A stretch of DNA of 40,000 nucleotides from Bigelowiella natans CCMP2755. Taxonomy: Eukaryota; Cercozoa; Chlorarachniophyceae. How positions within the stretch are numbered: the first letter of the stretch is position 1; each line of letters starts with the position of its first letter. The stretch lies in the NCBI GenBank assembly GCA_000320545.1, contig ADNK01000415.1, positions 1 through 40,000 of the forward strand. Reading direction: 5' to 3'. This document shows, piece after piece, positions 11,616 to 23,753 of the stretch. The position numbers and the translations under genes were made by a program. Below the pieces are notes generated by a model, which had not been told where the DNA came from, searched no databases, and saw only the letters and a list, made by a program, of their open reading frames with translations.

Positions 11616-11823
11616 TGTTTCGAATCTGACACAAGGAAAATCGTAAAAGGTTGGATGTTGCTGATGTAGATAGAGAGTGCATCCATCATTGGGCATGATT
11701 CGGCACACCGCTTTGACTTACATCCATCAGTGGCAGCATCATCAGCATTCAGCAGTGCTTTCATCACTCTCCACGACTTAATAAAAGGTATCATATCGTA
11801 CTACATACCTACACACTTATTAC

Positions 11824-12052
11824 CGGTCTCATTTCCTTCGCGAGTTTGAGGCGATTGCTGTATTCGGGGCACTCAGCAGCCATAATCTTCATCACCTCCT
11901 ACAAGTACATTCAATAATACGTTAATACTACGAGTTTACCACTCTTATGGCGACTACACTCAATAAAGAACAACAATTAATCAGCACCCCTCGACATACA
12001 TCGGTGTTTTCTCCCTCCTCCTCTTCCTATTCTTCTCCTTCTCTGGCTCTCG

Positions 12053-12085
<33 letters not shown>

Positions 12086-12449
12086 CAAATTTGGGAGGAG
12101 GAGGAGGAGGAAAAACCGATGGCCAGTATTGGATGCGAACACCGTTTCTTCGCTAGAAAACATGCATTTCTTCGAGAGCTGCTTCCAAAAAGGTGTGAAC
12201 GTATGCTTGTGGAAACACCCGCATTAATTATGTTATATGTTCTTTTTAACCCTCTTCCACCTCCTCCTCCTCCACCACCTCTTCCTCCTCAATTTACATG
12301 TACATGGACGACGCTCACTCTCCGGAATAACTTTTGAAACGCGGGATAAAACTGGGAAAACAACAGTTTATTATGTCGTTTTCCTTGTAAAAACAATCGA
12401 ATTCATTCCTCAAATGGAAACGTAGCACAAATACATTTTTTGCACAAGG

Positions 12450-12488
<39 letters not shown>

Positions 12489-13877
12489 GACGAATACACC
12501 GCGCACGTATAGTCCGTCCGGTGCGAAAGACGTCGTCTCCAAATAGCTGGCTAAATCTAGCTCATCACCTTTTGCGCTTTGAGCAATTCTCCCTGTTTTC
12601 TTAAATCCGCAAGGTTGGTCCATTCCCATCGCTACCATTAATAAGAAGTATAAATGAAGAAGAAGAAGAAGAAGAAGAAGAAGAAGACGAGGAAGATGTA
12701 TATGTATAGCGTGCTGTTTGTGCTTTGTTTCTGGGGAGAAAGAGAGAGAGAGAGCGGAAAAGTAAGACGCAATCAGTAGCAGCAGCAGGAGGAGAGCAGC
12801 TTGTCGATATTAACAACAAGTGATTCTCTTATACGATGATGTGCGTTTGACCGGTAATGATGATGATGATGATGATGATGATAATCTCCATAATTAATGA
12901 AAACCATGCCGCAGGGCAAATCACATCCCATCGGTGAAAATATCAACGCAATAATGTAAATCGCATCCTTGACTGCCCATCTACTATTTCTGCTGTGATA
13001 TGCAATGCATAGCAGCGACTACCGGGAGATTCTTCAAACTCTTCAATCGCTCCTGAAACAATAACAACAACAACAACAAATAACGAGACAAACGATACAT
13101 GTAAGACCCCTTACAATCTATTCCAAACTCTACATCACAGCAGCAAAGAATGATGAAAATTTTTAGGTCATATAAAATTTTAGGTCATATTGCAGAAGCA
13201 ATGATACTCATGATCACAATGATAATGGTAATAATAGAAGTAATAATAGCAACAATGTGATTTCTAGAAGGATAACTTCCTTTCCACCCTTTTCTCCTTC
13301 CCGCCCCTCCGCAGTTTTTCTCTCCCAACACACACCAAACCAACACACAAACACACGATATATAACTTGTTTACATACAAGATTAAGCTTGAAGCCCATC
13401 CACTGCTGATTATCATCCTTCTTCGATTCAAATTGTGCAAGCCATACTGGCGGGTAGAGCCATCTCATGGTTAACCTCGTTAAGTCCGCCTTCACTGTGC
13501 GCGATTTGGCATCGAAGTATAGGTGAGGATGGGGATTCTGCCAGTAAGTAGAGAGGGTGAAGGGGGGGGGGGGGGAGGGAGTATTTAATTAATGATGTAT
13601 GGCCGTTGCAGCTGCTAATGATGATAACGATAGCGGTGATGATGAGGATCCGAAAACGACGATGTTGATTCATAGATTTGTCATCATTATCATCATCAGC
13701 ATCATATCCTCATCTCCATTATAGTTGCGAATTGGAACTCCTGCTACTTATCTCCCTCCTCCCCTCCCTCCTCCTCCTCCTCCTCATCATCATCATCAGT
13801 TCGATGATAACACTCACCCTCTGGAAACAGGACGCCAACATTTCCGCATTTATCTTCATGTCGGAGAGCATATATCG
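11824..13877 (-). CDS. Chain of five phase-0 exons, unknown protein (between gene D and Pet127-like gene)
   Basis: Five minus-strand exons have good splice sites and all begin and end in phase 0: 13877-13818 (RYMLSDMKINAEMLASCFQR), 13537-13379 (NPHPHLYFDAKSRTVK ... WMGFKLNL), 13052-13023 (ERLKSLKNLP), 12631-12569 (RWEWTNLADLRKQGELLKAQ K) and 11898-11824 (EVMKIMAAECPEYSNRLKLA KEMRP). The joined peptide is about 129 residues, natural in composition, with a helical Lys/Glu-rich second half. I do not recognise it. It could be a separate gene starting at the Met of the first exon, the 3' part of gene D (if AAG|GTCTAG at 14136 is a donor), or 5' exons of the Pet127-like gene (the next exon at 11492 is also phase 0). 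Introns here hold GAT, GAA, CA and TC microsatellites. Confidence 0.5.
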
Positions 13878-14129
13878 CTGCAACCCCTCCTATTTACATG
13901 TGCAAAGAAGAAGAAGAAGAAGAAGAAGAGATCATGATCGATATCTCTGTCTCTATGCAGCACATACCTAACCTAACCCCCGTTATCTGCGACAGATAAT
14001 GCTTCTACCGAGCTCCTTCTAATTCACGATTCTTTCACATACTAGTTTATTTGCGTGTTGTTGTGGTTGTAGTTGTTGTTGTTGCTGCTGCTGTTGTGTC
14101 AGGCTGCTGCTGTTAAATGAGTTGGATAT

Positions 14130-15755
14130 CTAGACCTTAAGCTCCTCAACCGATGTCTCTTCCGACCCGCGCTCTAGCACAAACTCTCCAACAAGCTGCA
14201 CGGCGCGGAAGCTTTTGATGTCGAAGTCGTAGTAAATCTTATTATCTTCAATTTTGATCTTGATGTCCGGAAACATAATAGTGCCCTAAGCGTGTTTTAG
14301 AAACTTAACGCATACCACTTCAACAATACAGACAGTAGCATTTGAGCACCCCCCCCATTGTTCCCCGGCAAATACATTGTTAAATTGACTGAATGATGGA
14401 ACTTATCATCGTCAGATTTCGTCGCTAACTCTCTTTGTTGAAGTTTTTCTTGCATGCATCCTTAAACGGCGTAAAAATTGAAAACGCTCCTACCTTTGAG
14501 TACTCCACAGGTTTCCAGTACTTAACGACGACAACAAGTATTAAGTTCTCAGCAATGTGTCAAGCGAACGGTTTCATGCTCAAGCACTGTGATATTAATG
14601 TTTACTATCTTGCGATGCAATAGTTAATAGGGAAAGGCAGAATGTCTTTGAAATTGTTGATAATTGTACAAAATAGGTTGTTGAAGACTTGCTTGCATCA
14701 GCGTCCAGTATGTGTGCGTTTATGTTCGTGTGTGTTAAATCCCAAAATCCACAAACGTTCACACTGTTTCTCACGATTACTACAACGTTCTGATGCGTAG
14801 AAGTACCTTCTCAATGATATCAAACAAACCGTCTCTCACAATCCTCGATTGCACACTCGCCTCTTTCTCTCTCTTTGATACGGTCTGCACGCTAGACAGG
14901 AGTTTTAGTAGATATCGTTGCGTCGCAGCCCTGTCACCACCTCTGCTTCTCCCCTTCCTTCCTTTAGCACCTTTTGGAATTGAGGCGAAACTTCGGCGTC
15001 CTGTGTCCCCCCCCAAACTGGCTCGGGTGACTGATTGAAGTGGTAAAGGTGTGGTAGTTATATCGTTTTCACGATTGGCGATGTTCTTTGTAAGTAATGC
15101 AGGAACAGAATCATTTAATAATATTCCATTTATGTTTGATAGCATGCACGACAACCTGGCAACATTGGCGACCGCTGCAGTGACACTGACGGGGTGAGCG
15201 GGGAAGAGGACGTGAATGATGGTGACGGAGTGGCCCCCCTGAAAGCAAAACAAGATTAGAAACATGGCGATCCCATGCGCATAGCACGAAATCATCGTCA
15301 TTTGGGAACTGCTGCATCAAAATGAAGGCCAAAATGTTAAGAACATCAGTGGTTTCTACTCCAGCGTCTGGATAGATTTTCGGGAGCACCCTACCTGAGC
15401 TTGCTTATCAGCTTCGATGATCCGACGACCCGCTCTGTGCAATAGCTGTGCCGCTTCATCGCTGCCCGTAGAGAGCTCGACCCATTTGAACCCATACGCA
15501 TTTTTCTAAAAAAACCTCGTCGGGTTCTCCTTATGCTGCTGCTGCTTAGTTGCTCAGCTGGGTGGGGGATGCGGTAAGGTGCGGATGTGATGAGGTGCAG
15601 TGCGCAAGCAGATGGTGGCAATAAGGTTAAATTTATAGCCAGAAACTTCTGCAGAAGCGCGAATATTTTACCCGTAATAAACCGATTGACGTTGTGTGGA
15701 TTGCTCCCGCAAGTCTTCTCTCACTTTGGTATTTTTCCGGTCGAAAATAAAACAT
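14130..15755 (-). CDS. Gene D, unknown protein, five phase-0 exons
   Basis: Exons 15755-15672 (start MFYFRPEKYQSERRLAGAI), 15505-15395 (KNAYGFKWVELSTGSDEAAQ ... IEADKQAQ), 15238-14807 (GGHSVTIIHVLFPAHPVSVT ...), 14547-14494 (ending YWKPVEYSK) and 14285-14130 (GTIMFPDIKIKIEDNKIYYD ... VEELKV, stop TAG) all join in phase 0 and give 278 residues. Acceptors are mostly good (TTTTTTTAG, TTTGCTTTCAG, CGCTTAG); for the fourth exon TTAAG at 14521 is an alternative. The middle exon has a basic, Ser/Arg/Lys-rich linker. No domain is recognised. The stop is followed by AATAAA near 14050 on the minus strand, but AAG|GTCTAG could also be a donor leading to the exons at 13877 onwards. The gene is divergent from the kinase gene. 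Confidence 0.5.
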
Positions 15756-16130
15756 GCTCGTTCGGCGGCCTTCCGAGTGTTTCTAGTGTTTTTAAAATGA
15801 AAAGTACTAGGCAACTTTGCGATACAGAAACTTCCGAAATATTGTCCTGGAAATTACAAAAGATAAAAAACCATATTATCTTTCCCTTGCGTCATAGATA
15901 TATTGTTGTCGTAATTCTGAAACGCCATCAGAGATCGAGGTCCATGGCGTTCTCCTTCCTTAGTTACCCCGAGGTCCTACTTGGATAGAGGCGAGGCGTG
16001 CCACATCCATCTGGCTTTGTTCAAACAGCTATTTGGAAAAACAATAATGGGAGCTTGCTTTAGCAAGCTAAACCAAGACAAGGTTCCACTCACTCACTCG
16101 TTCACTCCATGCAATTAGTACACAACGCTG
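15756..16130. promoter_or_regulatory. Divergent promoter region between gene D and the kinase gene
   Basis: About 375 bases separate the predicted start codons of gene D (-) and the kinase (+). An in-frame TAG just upstream of the kinase ATG rules out a longer N-terminus without another exon. I see no motif I can name with confidence; a GCTTGCTTTAGCAAGC palindrome occurs near 16052-16067. Confidence 0.4.
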
Positions 16131-17255
16131 ATGAGCAATGATGTCATCCAGAATGACACCGATCCGGGCTGTGATATCACCCGACTGGAGACCCAAAAGG
16201 CAAAGCGTGCGCCAGAAGGTATAGTTTCTCCTCTAATTACACATGATAACATGTCCGAAGTCACAGCAGCACGAAGTCTTCTTCTTCTTCTTCTTCTTCT
16301 TCTTCTTCTTCTATACTCAACAGCATCAATCAATCACTTGTTGATGATGCAGGAATACCCAATCAAAAACCGGCCGTTCAGCAACAACAGCGCCAGATGT
16401 ACAGACCGAAAGATGGAAGCAATACAGAAACTGCTGGCAGTGAGAACCATGCCATGAATACAAATGGTGGATCAACGGGAAACGATGCAGATGGAAGCCA
16501 CCCGCCTCTCCCCTCAAAAACAGTGGTGCGAACAAACCAGGATCGACCCGATCTCGATATAACGACCATCAGTGATAGCAGTAGAGTTGTTAGAGAGCTC
16601 CAGTTCTCTACGCAATCCGAACTAAAGTCAGGGGACCCTACGAGCATTTACACGAGGCAGAGAAGAATTGCCGTAACCAATCTCGGCTTTGTTCATATTG
16701 CTACAGATAGAAAGGGGAAAAGGGTACTACCTTTCGCATCATTTTGTGTGTGTTTTCCTCATTTATATATATTATACATGCGAGATGCTGAAGAGTCCTA
16801 TTTTTCCCGAAAATATGAAGACGTAAGGGGGTGGTTGGTAAAATCATTATCAGTAGTAGCAGTGGGAGGAGGAGAAGTATATAATGCAGGTTTTTTTTCA
16901 ATATACCTACATACGTCCTGCTGCTGATATGTCCACCCTCGCCTATTCCAGGTAATTTTAAAGTCGTCACGCGCGGATCAGCGCCATTTAGAAAACCCCC
17001 GAGAGGAGATACGGATAATGCAGTTGATACGAGACAAGTGGAACCACCAGGATAAAAAGGTGTGGGGGGGGAAGAACGTAAACAAGTTATTACCGTCCGT
17101 GTTTCTGTGCGTGATACTTGTACTCCTGCATCAATATAACCAGATATTAGCTTAGTTTGAACGCCATTTTGTGACTAATCAGGATCAGGCTGGTGATAAA
17201 GACGAGCAAAAGGGTGCTGTAATTAATGGAGATCATCATTATCATCAGCAAGAGC

Positions 17256-17299
<44 letters not shown>

Positions 17300-18510
17300 C
17301 AACAACAACGCCATCCAGGAATAATAGATCTAGTAGAGGCCTATGAGAACAAAGGAATGGTTCATTCTGTGCTTGAGTATGCTGAAGGGGGAGACTTGTT
17401 TTACTACCTTATGGAAAGAAAGGTGATATATATATGCTTCTAATAGTGCATCAGTGATGATAATGGTGTGTTCTGTGGTATCTTTCCCCCTGGCCTCTCT
17501 TCGTACAAACGTATCCTCTCTTCTTCCTCATTTCACTGTCGTCTTCTTTTTATACGTGCATGTGCGCGTGTGCTTGTGCTGCGGTTATCCCTTCTCATTG
17601 TATCCCTAATTGGTGCGTGCGTGTGTGTGTGTGCATGTGTGTGTTTGAACTCAATAGACATTGAGCGAAGGGGAGGCCCGTGAGTTGTTCCGCCAGGTTT
17701 TATCGACGTTGGAGTTTATACACGCATCTTGTGGCTTGTGTCACCTCGATATCAGCCTCGAGGTAGGAGCAGCAGCAGCAATACTATTAGTAGTAGAAGT
17801 AGTAACATTAGTAGTAGCATATATAGTTTATGTAGAAGTAGAGTAGGATCAAGAGGAGGAGAAGGAGGTGGGTGGTGAAGGCTTGATTGCTCGATCGAGA
17901 AAACGAAGTAGAATAGACTCGCTGATCGCATGCGAGCACTCGTGTGCGTTCATGGCGTTACACTAACCTGCCATTCACCTTTGCCCCCCCCCCCCCCCCC
18001 CCTTGTTCCTGTGATCAGAATATCTTGCTGTCACAAGATCGCAAACAAGCGAAGCTGTGCGATTTCGGTGCGGCACGTGAGATCGTCTTTGATGCGGAAG
18101 GGAAGGAACGTGAGTTCTCGTGCAAATCGCACGGCACTCCGGGCAAGGTAGGCTACATGGCCCCCGAGATCTTCGCCGCTACAATCTTCAATGGGCGCTT
18201 AGCCGACATATTCTCACTAGGAGTGTGCTTGTTCATGGTACTAACCGGTAAGCCGCCATTCTTCAAGCCGGGGCCTATCTGCAAGTACTTTCGATTCCTG
18301 AAGAATCACGGCATTGCGCCCATCGTGAAACACTATGCGGTGGGGCTGAGCGACGACGCCATCGACCTGCTCACGCGAATGATACATCCAGACGCAACGC
18401 AACGGTTCGCCTCCGTCAAGGATATTCTCGATCACAAATGGTTTGTGACGACAGATGAAAAGAATGACGATGATGATAATGATGATGATGATGATGATAA
18501 TGCTAAATGA
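16131..18510 (+). CDS. Protein kinase, CAMK/AGC-like fold, non-RD (HLD) catalytic loop
   Basis: Ser/Thr-type kinase by sequence. Six exons in phase: 16131-16218, 16353-16723, 16952-17059, 17183-17422, 17658-17762 and 18019-18510, giving 467 residues. About 135 disordered N-terminal residues precede the kinase domain. The glycine loop is degenerate (VTNLGFVHIATDRKGKR); the ATP lysine is Lys157 in VILK; helix C follows (NPREEIRIMQLIRDKW). A poly-Gln insert lies between helix C and strand 4. Then come HSVLEYAEGGDLFYYLMERK, CHLDISLE|N (Asp300 catalytic base, Asn305 kept, HRD Arg replaced by Leu299), LCDFGAAR (DFG 319-321), GYMAPE and LADIFSLGVCLFMVLTGKPP. The C-terminus is an Asp-rich run. Catalytic Lys, Asp, Asn and DFG are present, so activity is expected, probably without RD-type activation-loop control. 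The substrate is unknown. The ATG is supported by an upstream in-frame stop. Confidence 0.9.
16279..16311 (+). repeat. (TCT)n tract serving as polypyrimidine tract of kinase intron 1
   Basis: Eleven TCT units lie in the first intron of the kinase gene, upstream of the acceptor GATGATGCAG at 16352 (or the alternative CTCAACAG at 16322). Position and strand fit a polypyrimidine tract made of a microsatellite. Confidence 0.6.
17258..17311 (+). repeat. CAG/CAA run encoding poly-Gln inside the kinase N-lobe
   Basis: In-frame CAG then CAA repeats (about 17 Gln, after HHYHQQER) lie in exon 4 of the kinase, between helix C and strand 4. The run is coding because both exon ends keep phase 0 around it. 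Confidence 0.85.
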
Positions 18511-19471
18511 CTACCGTAGCAGACAAATAAATTCCGGCACGGAATGGGGTATTATAGACCCTGGTGACCGATAGCTATTCGATATTCTATCTCTTAGATC
18601 GAATTATTAAAAATTAATGCGTTTTACAAATTGCTCGTATTTTATGAAGCCTAGCTAGAAGCATTTTAGCTCACGATGCATGTTTTACATTTTAATTAGT
18701 ACCTTACCAAAGAGTAATCTATGGTTATCCATACAACCAAGACAATGTTGGCTCATCTCTTTGCTGCGTCGCATGTCAGCATGAAATTAAAGCGTACACG
18801 TGCTTTGGCCATGAATCTGTAACACAAAGCATCATCTCATATGCAGCTAGCATTATTAGCATGCACGTGCCGTTAGCATGTAGAGTTGTTAGCGCGTCAA
18901 TCGAGGCATTCCCGTACGTCGTTGTACGCAAATATGTAGTTATAGTACGTACAGGCATCGCGGACATCATAATCTAGACTAGTCTAGTAGTACATAGATA
19001 ACAACTTAAGCGCTGTAGCCGCTGCTCTGCATACCTGCTACATCTACATCCGTCTCCCATAGATGATAGCTCGCATCGAACTGTCCCTTAGCAGGCACAC
19101 TACATATAGCTAGATAGCGGCGAGTCATTATTGCATCTGCACGTGCATTCCGTGACATTGTCTAGCAAACTGTTTGTAGGGTTGTGGGTGACACAGACTG
19201 ATGCGATTGCACAGATGATACAAGCTATACAATGTAGGATGTAGTGCTAGCTAGATGCACATGCATGTCCGCCGGCCTATGGATCGTCGTTGCTGGACAG
19301 CGTTGGGTCAATCTGTGTAAACGTACGCGTGCAAATGTGTACACGTCCAGATATCTTTCTATGTGTGTTTGCATGATTTACTTTAACAACGCTCTCGCAA
19401 TGCAGCCGTGAGTAGGCCGACTGGAAAGAATCCGGTGTCTTGAATTATACACAGCTTAACGCATTGTTGTT
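18511..19471. other. Convergent spacer 3, CTAG-rich non-coding DNA
   Basis: Tail-to-tail gap between the kinase (+) and gene F (-). From about 18640 to 19320 it is rich in CTAG, TAGCTAG, GCATG and CACGTG/ACGTAC words, with no microsatellite and no exon-like segment. It carries TACATCCGTCT at 19045-19055, the reverse complement of the AGACGGATGTA motif shared with spacers 4 and 5. Confidence 0.7.
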
Positions 19472-20145
19472 TCACTTGGGTACAACTTGGAATCGGTAGT
19501 ACACAACACGCGCTATATCCCAAAACAAAGGCCAAGTAACAGCTCCATCCATTTGCTTGAAGTCAGGAGCAGTATTCCCAGTTGTAGAGCTGCTGTCCGC
19601 CATCGAGTTGACGTACACGAAGTTCTCGATGAGCGTCGATAAAAAGGATTTAGGAAACGACACTGCAGCGTCCAGTTCCGCACTCAGGCTGCACACAGAT
19701 CGAGCACCAGGATGCCAAGGAGGTGAGAGACGGAGAATCAAAGGGAGAAGGTTAGTATATACGGATAGCAAATGGGTTTAGATATCATCACTTCACACCA
19801 CATAGAACTGGTACGAATAATGACATATTTCATACAAGCGATGAATATTGTTTCGCCGTACACACCTTAAATGACCATCATTTTCTGTCCTAAAAAGGTC
19901 ATCAACACAGATGACATCCCCCTTGCTGCTGCTCCCATCGGCTGCCTTTTCCAGAAGCAGCAGGCATGCAGAGGCCAGGGCAGCTTCATCGACTTCGAAC
20001 ATAACATCCTTCCTCAATGCCTGGGATAGAGAATGCATGTTAGTTTAAACTGCAGCTGTTTTGGGGTTACTCGATTATAGAGAGAGGAGGAAGAGGAGGG
20101 GGAGAGGCTAATATGCTTGTCATGCACACAAATACTGTATCTTTC

Positions 20146-20187
<42 letters not shown>

Positions 20188-21081
20188 ACAAGCATTTTGT
20201 AGATCTACACAGCATGGAATGAGCGCTAGATAACCTTCTTAAACTGCTCCATATTTATCATTATCCGCGTCTTTTCTTGCTTTGTCTCGAGTTCCTTCCC
20301 TCCCTCTTCGCTCGCACCAGAGTTGTTGCCACCCTCTTCTGTTTTTTCCTTCTCCCCTTCTTTATCATCATCATCATCATCACCACCAGCAGCAGCAGCA
20401 GCGTCTTCTCCTCCTCCTCCTCCTCCTCCTCCTCCTCCTCCTCCTTCAGCCTGCTCCTTGCTTTCCTTGCCGTCCTTTTTTGTTTCTTCTTCTTCTTCTC
20501 CTTCTTTTTCTTCTTTTCCTTCTCCTGACTCTTGCTTCCTCATGCCTGGCTTTGCTTTTTCCGCATCTTCTTGTTTGCTGCACTTTGGCACGATGCGATC
20601 ACGAATGGCCTGTGCTTTCGCAGGGAACGACGTCAATATGAAATCCATGACGTGTTTCTGATTTCAGCAGATATGGTGAAAGCAGATGTCAGTGTAAGCT
20701 GATAGAGAGATGGTGAAAGTGTGGATTTGATGTGTGTGTGTCTCTGTGTGTGTGTGTGTGTGTGCGTGTGTGAGTGAGTGTCAATGTGTTGTCTCATATT
20801 ATTAATAATATTATCATTATTATTACTATTATCACTATTCGCATGAATCTCCTTGTTCTCCACACCTTTTCTATGCAACGACTGCTAGTGCTGCCGCCGA
20901 TGTTGCTTTTGGAATGTTTTTGCGACAAGCTATCGAATGTCGCTTTGAGTTGGCTTTGCTGCAATGGTGGCAAGGAACTGCTTCGAATACCTTTCTCCAC
21001 ATCTAAGCATCACCACACATCAAAGATAACAACAACAAAAGAACAAATATCATCAACATAAAAGTGAGAATTACTAAAACA

Positions 21082-21139
<58 letters not shown>

Positions 21140-21206
21140 GGGGGGGGGGGGGGAGAGAAGAAGGGGGCTAGAGTAAGAATACTATCGAGCACCCTAATAA
21201 TGCTGC

Positions 21207-21238
<32 letters not shown>

Positions 21239-21385
21239 ATTATTTTGCAGCTTATTACCTGCTAGTTGGTCACGGGTAAAGCGTCTCTTCGCTTCTATTT
21301 CCCTCGCCGTTTTTTCTCTCTTTTGCCGCTCTCTTCTCTCCGCCAATGCAGCCTCCCGAGCAAGCCGTAATCTCTCCTCCTGCAT
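19472..21385 (-). CDS. Gene F, unknown coiled-coil and acidic-linker protein
   Basis: Exons 21385-21259, 21002-20866, 20657-20235, 20020-19866 and 19688-19472 join in phases 1, 0, 0 and 2, giving 352 residues. The N-terminus is a charged helix (MQEERLRLAREAALAERRER, then KREKTAREIEAKRRFTRDQL). Next is a polar segment, then KHVMDFILTSFPAKAQAIRD and a long Glu/Lys/Gly/Asp low-complexity linker. The C-terminal part looks folded: KDVMFEVDEAALASACLLLL, DVICVDDLFRTENDG, ELDAAVSFPKSFLSTLIENF and VTWPLFWDIARVVYYRFQVV. I do not recognise the family. The start is the first Met of the first exon; a further upstream exon near 21650 (after a TC tract) is possible. It lies in tandem behind COG8, on the same strand. 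Confidence 0.65.
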
Positions 21386-21399
21386 TGGTGATTAGTGAG

Positions 21400-21445
<46 letters not shown>

Positions 21446-21676
21446 AACTGAAAGAATGAAGAGCTAATATACATATTTCCCCGTTGTTCGGCGCTCGGGA
21501 GAAATCATCTAATTGTCACGCTTATGCTTGGGGGGAGACGACTTTCGTGCTATGGCTGCTGCTGCTGCTGCTTCTCGTGGTGGTGGTAGTGGGTGGTGGT
21601 AGTGTGCATATGTGCGAGACCTGCGCTTTACGGATCTCACGGCATCTTTTTCGGAGTCCCTTTTCGTCGAAGACTT

Positions 21677-21718
<42 letters not shown>

Positions 21719-21856
21719 GAGGAAGGGAGGAAGGGAGGAAGGGAGAGAATGTTATGGCTAGTTATGCATGTTTTCGATGGTTTCGATGAATTCGATGACC
21801 GATGCAAATTTCCCACGGATATAGAAGAAAGCCATACAAACAAATGGATATATCTT
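21386..21856. other. Intergenic region between COG8 and gene F with (GA)n tracts
   Basis: Holds two GA microsatellites (about 21404-21442 and 21681-21712) and GGAGGAAG repeats. The segment 21670-21635 on the minus strand, after a TC tract and an AG, could be an extra 5' exon of gene F (KSSTKRDSEKDA, donor GCC|GTGAGA), but no start codon was found for it. No other feature is seen. Confidence 0.4.
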
Positions 21857-22423
21857 CTACGCTGCCAAGTCAATCATGGTTGCGCATAGATTCTGCGCTG
21901 TTAAGCAGCCCATCCACAAGAATATTGAATGTGTAGGTTTTTCCCTAACAGAAAGAAGCTGTGCGGCACCTTCGATCGCGTCGTCGATATGAGCCATATT
22001 AGGACCAAACGCTCCCTCATTACTACTAGGATGGTTTTTGACGTTGGATTGTTTCTGCGCGTCCTTCGACTCTTTCTGCTGCTGCTGTTGTTGCTGTGAT
22101 ATCGATCGTCTATTTCCAATGAATAGCCGTCGTAGTTGGCCATGTAGGTACGGTAGTAAACACGTCTCGAAGGTCTCTAGCATCTTCACCATCACTCCAC
22201 CGCTACTAACCCCCCCTCCTTTGACCCCTCCCCTCTTTTTCTTCTTACTCCTAGCCTTATCCGTTTGCACATTTTGGTCTCCATTATCACCACCATCATC
22301 ATCGTCGAGGATTGATTGGTCATCATCATGCGAGTAGAGTGACGGGGCTTGGGCTGCATCCGAGAGCTCCGACAAAGCGTCGTTAAGGCTGACAATGATG
22401 ACGATGATGATGATGCAATTCAT

Positions 22424-22458
<35 letters not shown>

Positions 22459-22912
22459 TATTTATTTATTTAGAATATGTTGTTTTGAATGTCGGGGTAT
22501 GCGTTTGTGTGTGTTGTGTACGTCCTTGCTGTTGCTATTACAACTAATACCGGATTCCAACCAATCGACCAATTCTTGATTTGGTTTGGATCGGGGTACA
22601 ATGCCGGAGAGAGTTGAAGGCAACGATGATCTGTGGTAAAGGAGGAGGGATGGTAAGACAAACACGCATCGGCGACACCCTCTCTCCCAGCTCAGTGAGT
22701 AAACACGACGATGACGACGAAGAACAGAGAGCAACATCGAACACTACTACCGCTGCTACTACTACCGAGTTTGAAAGACAGGCTAACGGCGGAAAACAGA
22801 CAATCTTCGCAACTCTGCTTTCATCATCCTCCTCATCCTCCTCCTTCGAGTCATCGCTAGGCCCTTGTCCTGATCACGACGAGGAGAGGAGTGGGAGAGC
22901 AAGATATTATCA

Positions 22913-22952
<40 letters not shown>

Positions 22953-23702
22953 TCGGAAAAGATAATCATGCAATTCTATGTACACACACTTTACTATGAT
23001 AGTATTACAATATATGCGGGATGGGTCGCGTTTAAATCAGCATAGTACTTTAAGAGGTGACTCAAAATGGCAAAATGATAATAGCGAGTTATTATTATCC
23101 ACCACCACCACCACCTGTCATCGCCTTAATTCCTCCTTCTCCTCCTCCTCCTCCTCCTCCTTCAGCGACTAGTCCAAGCTTCTTCAGCTCTTGCTTGGTA
23201 TAGTACCAGTTGTGCTCCTTTAAGCTTTGAAGCAGCGCCTTAGATCCCGAGTGTAGTTGTCTAATATCAGAAAAGAAACGAGGCATTCACGGGAGAAGAA
23301 GTGGGTTAATTGATAAGGTTGGCGGTTGTTGATGGTGGTGGTGGTGATGATGATGATGATGGCGCATTCTCTTCGCTAAGTTTCAGAGTTTCCGATTTCT
23401 TCGAAGTTACTTGTAGTTCTTTCGATCTCAATTATGTACTTGTTGTCGCTGTTATTCTCTTCAATTTTTCTTTTTTTTTAAATTTTCTCTCTCTCTCTCT
23501 CTCTCTCTCTTGTTTCTTTCTAACAAAGTTAGGAGTAGTACTCCTGGAATATCTGCACGATTCTGTCCACTAGAATAGACCCCATCGCCGCTCTAAAGTC
23601 GACACCAACTCTGCAGAGTATGGTGCCACAACAACACACGCCAAGGATGTGAGAGTCTCCCATTCATTCAATGAGCTTCGTTTCGGGGAAGAACATAAAT
23701 AG

Positions 23703-23753
<51 letters not shown>

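Noticed and set aside
11734-11790. Candidate minus-strand exon SWRVMKALLNADDAATDG
   Set aside because: It has plausible splice sites, but its phase-1 end does not fit the next exon at 11492 and the preceding intron would be only about 45 bases; left out of the models.
21857-21960. Alternative COG8 last exon (TGTTAG|GGAAAAACC..., FNILVDGLLNSAESMRNHD)
   Set aside because: The peptide looks natural but its phase 0 conflicts with the GAAG|GTGCC donor (phase 1); the uninterrupted reading to 21857 was kept, with the uncertainty noted.
22581-23045. A 154-codon plus-strand frame with Asp and Ser runs
   Set aside because: It overlaps two phased COG8 exons (22869-22766 and 22630-22551) on the other strand and ends in an AT microsatellite read as Ile/Tyr.
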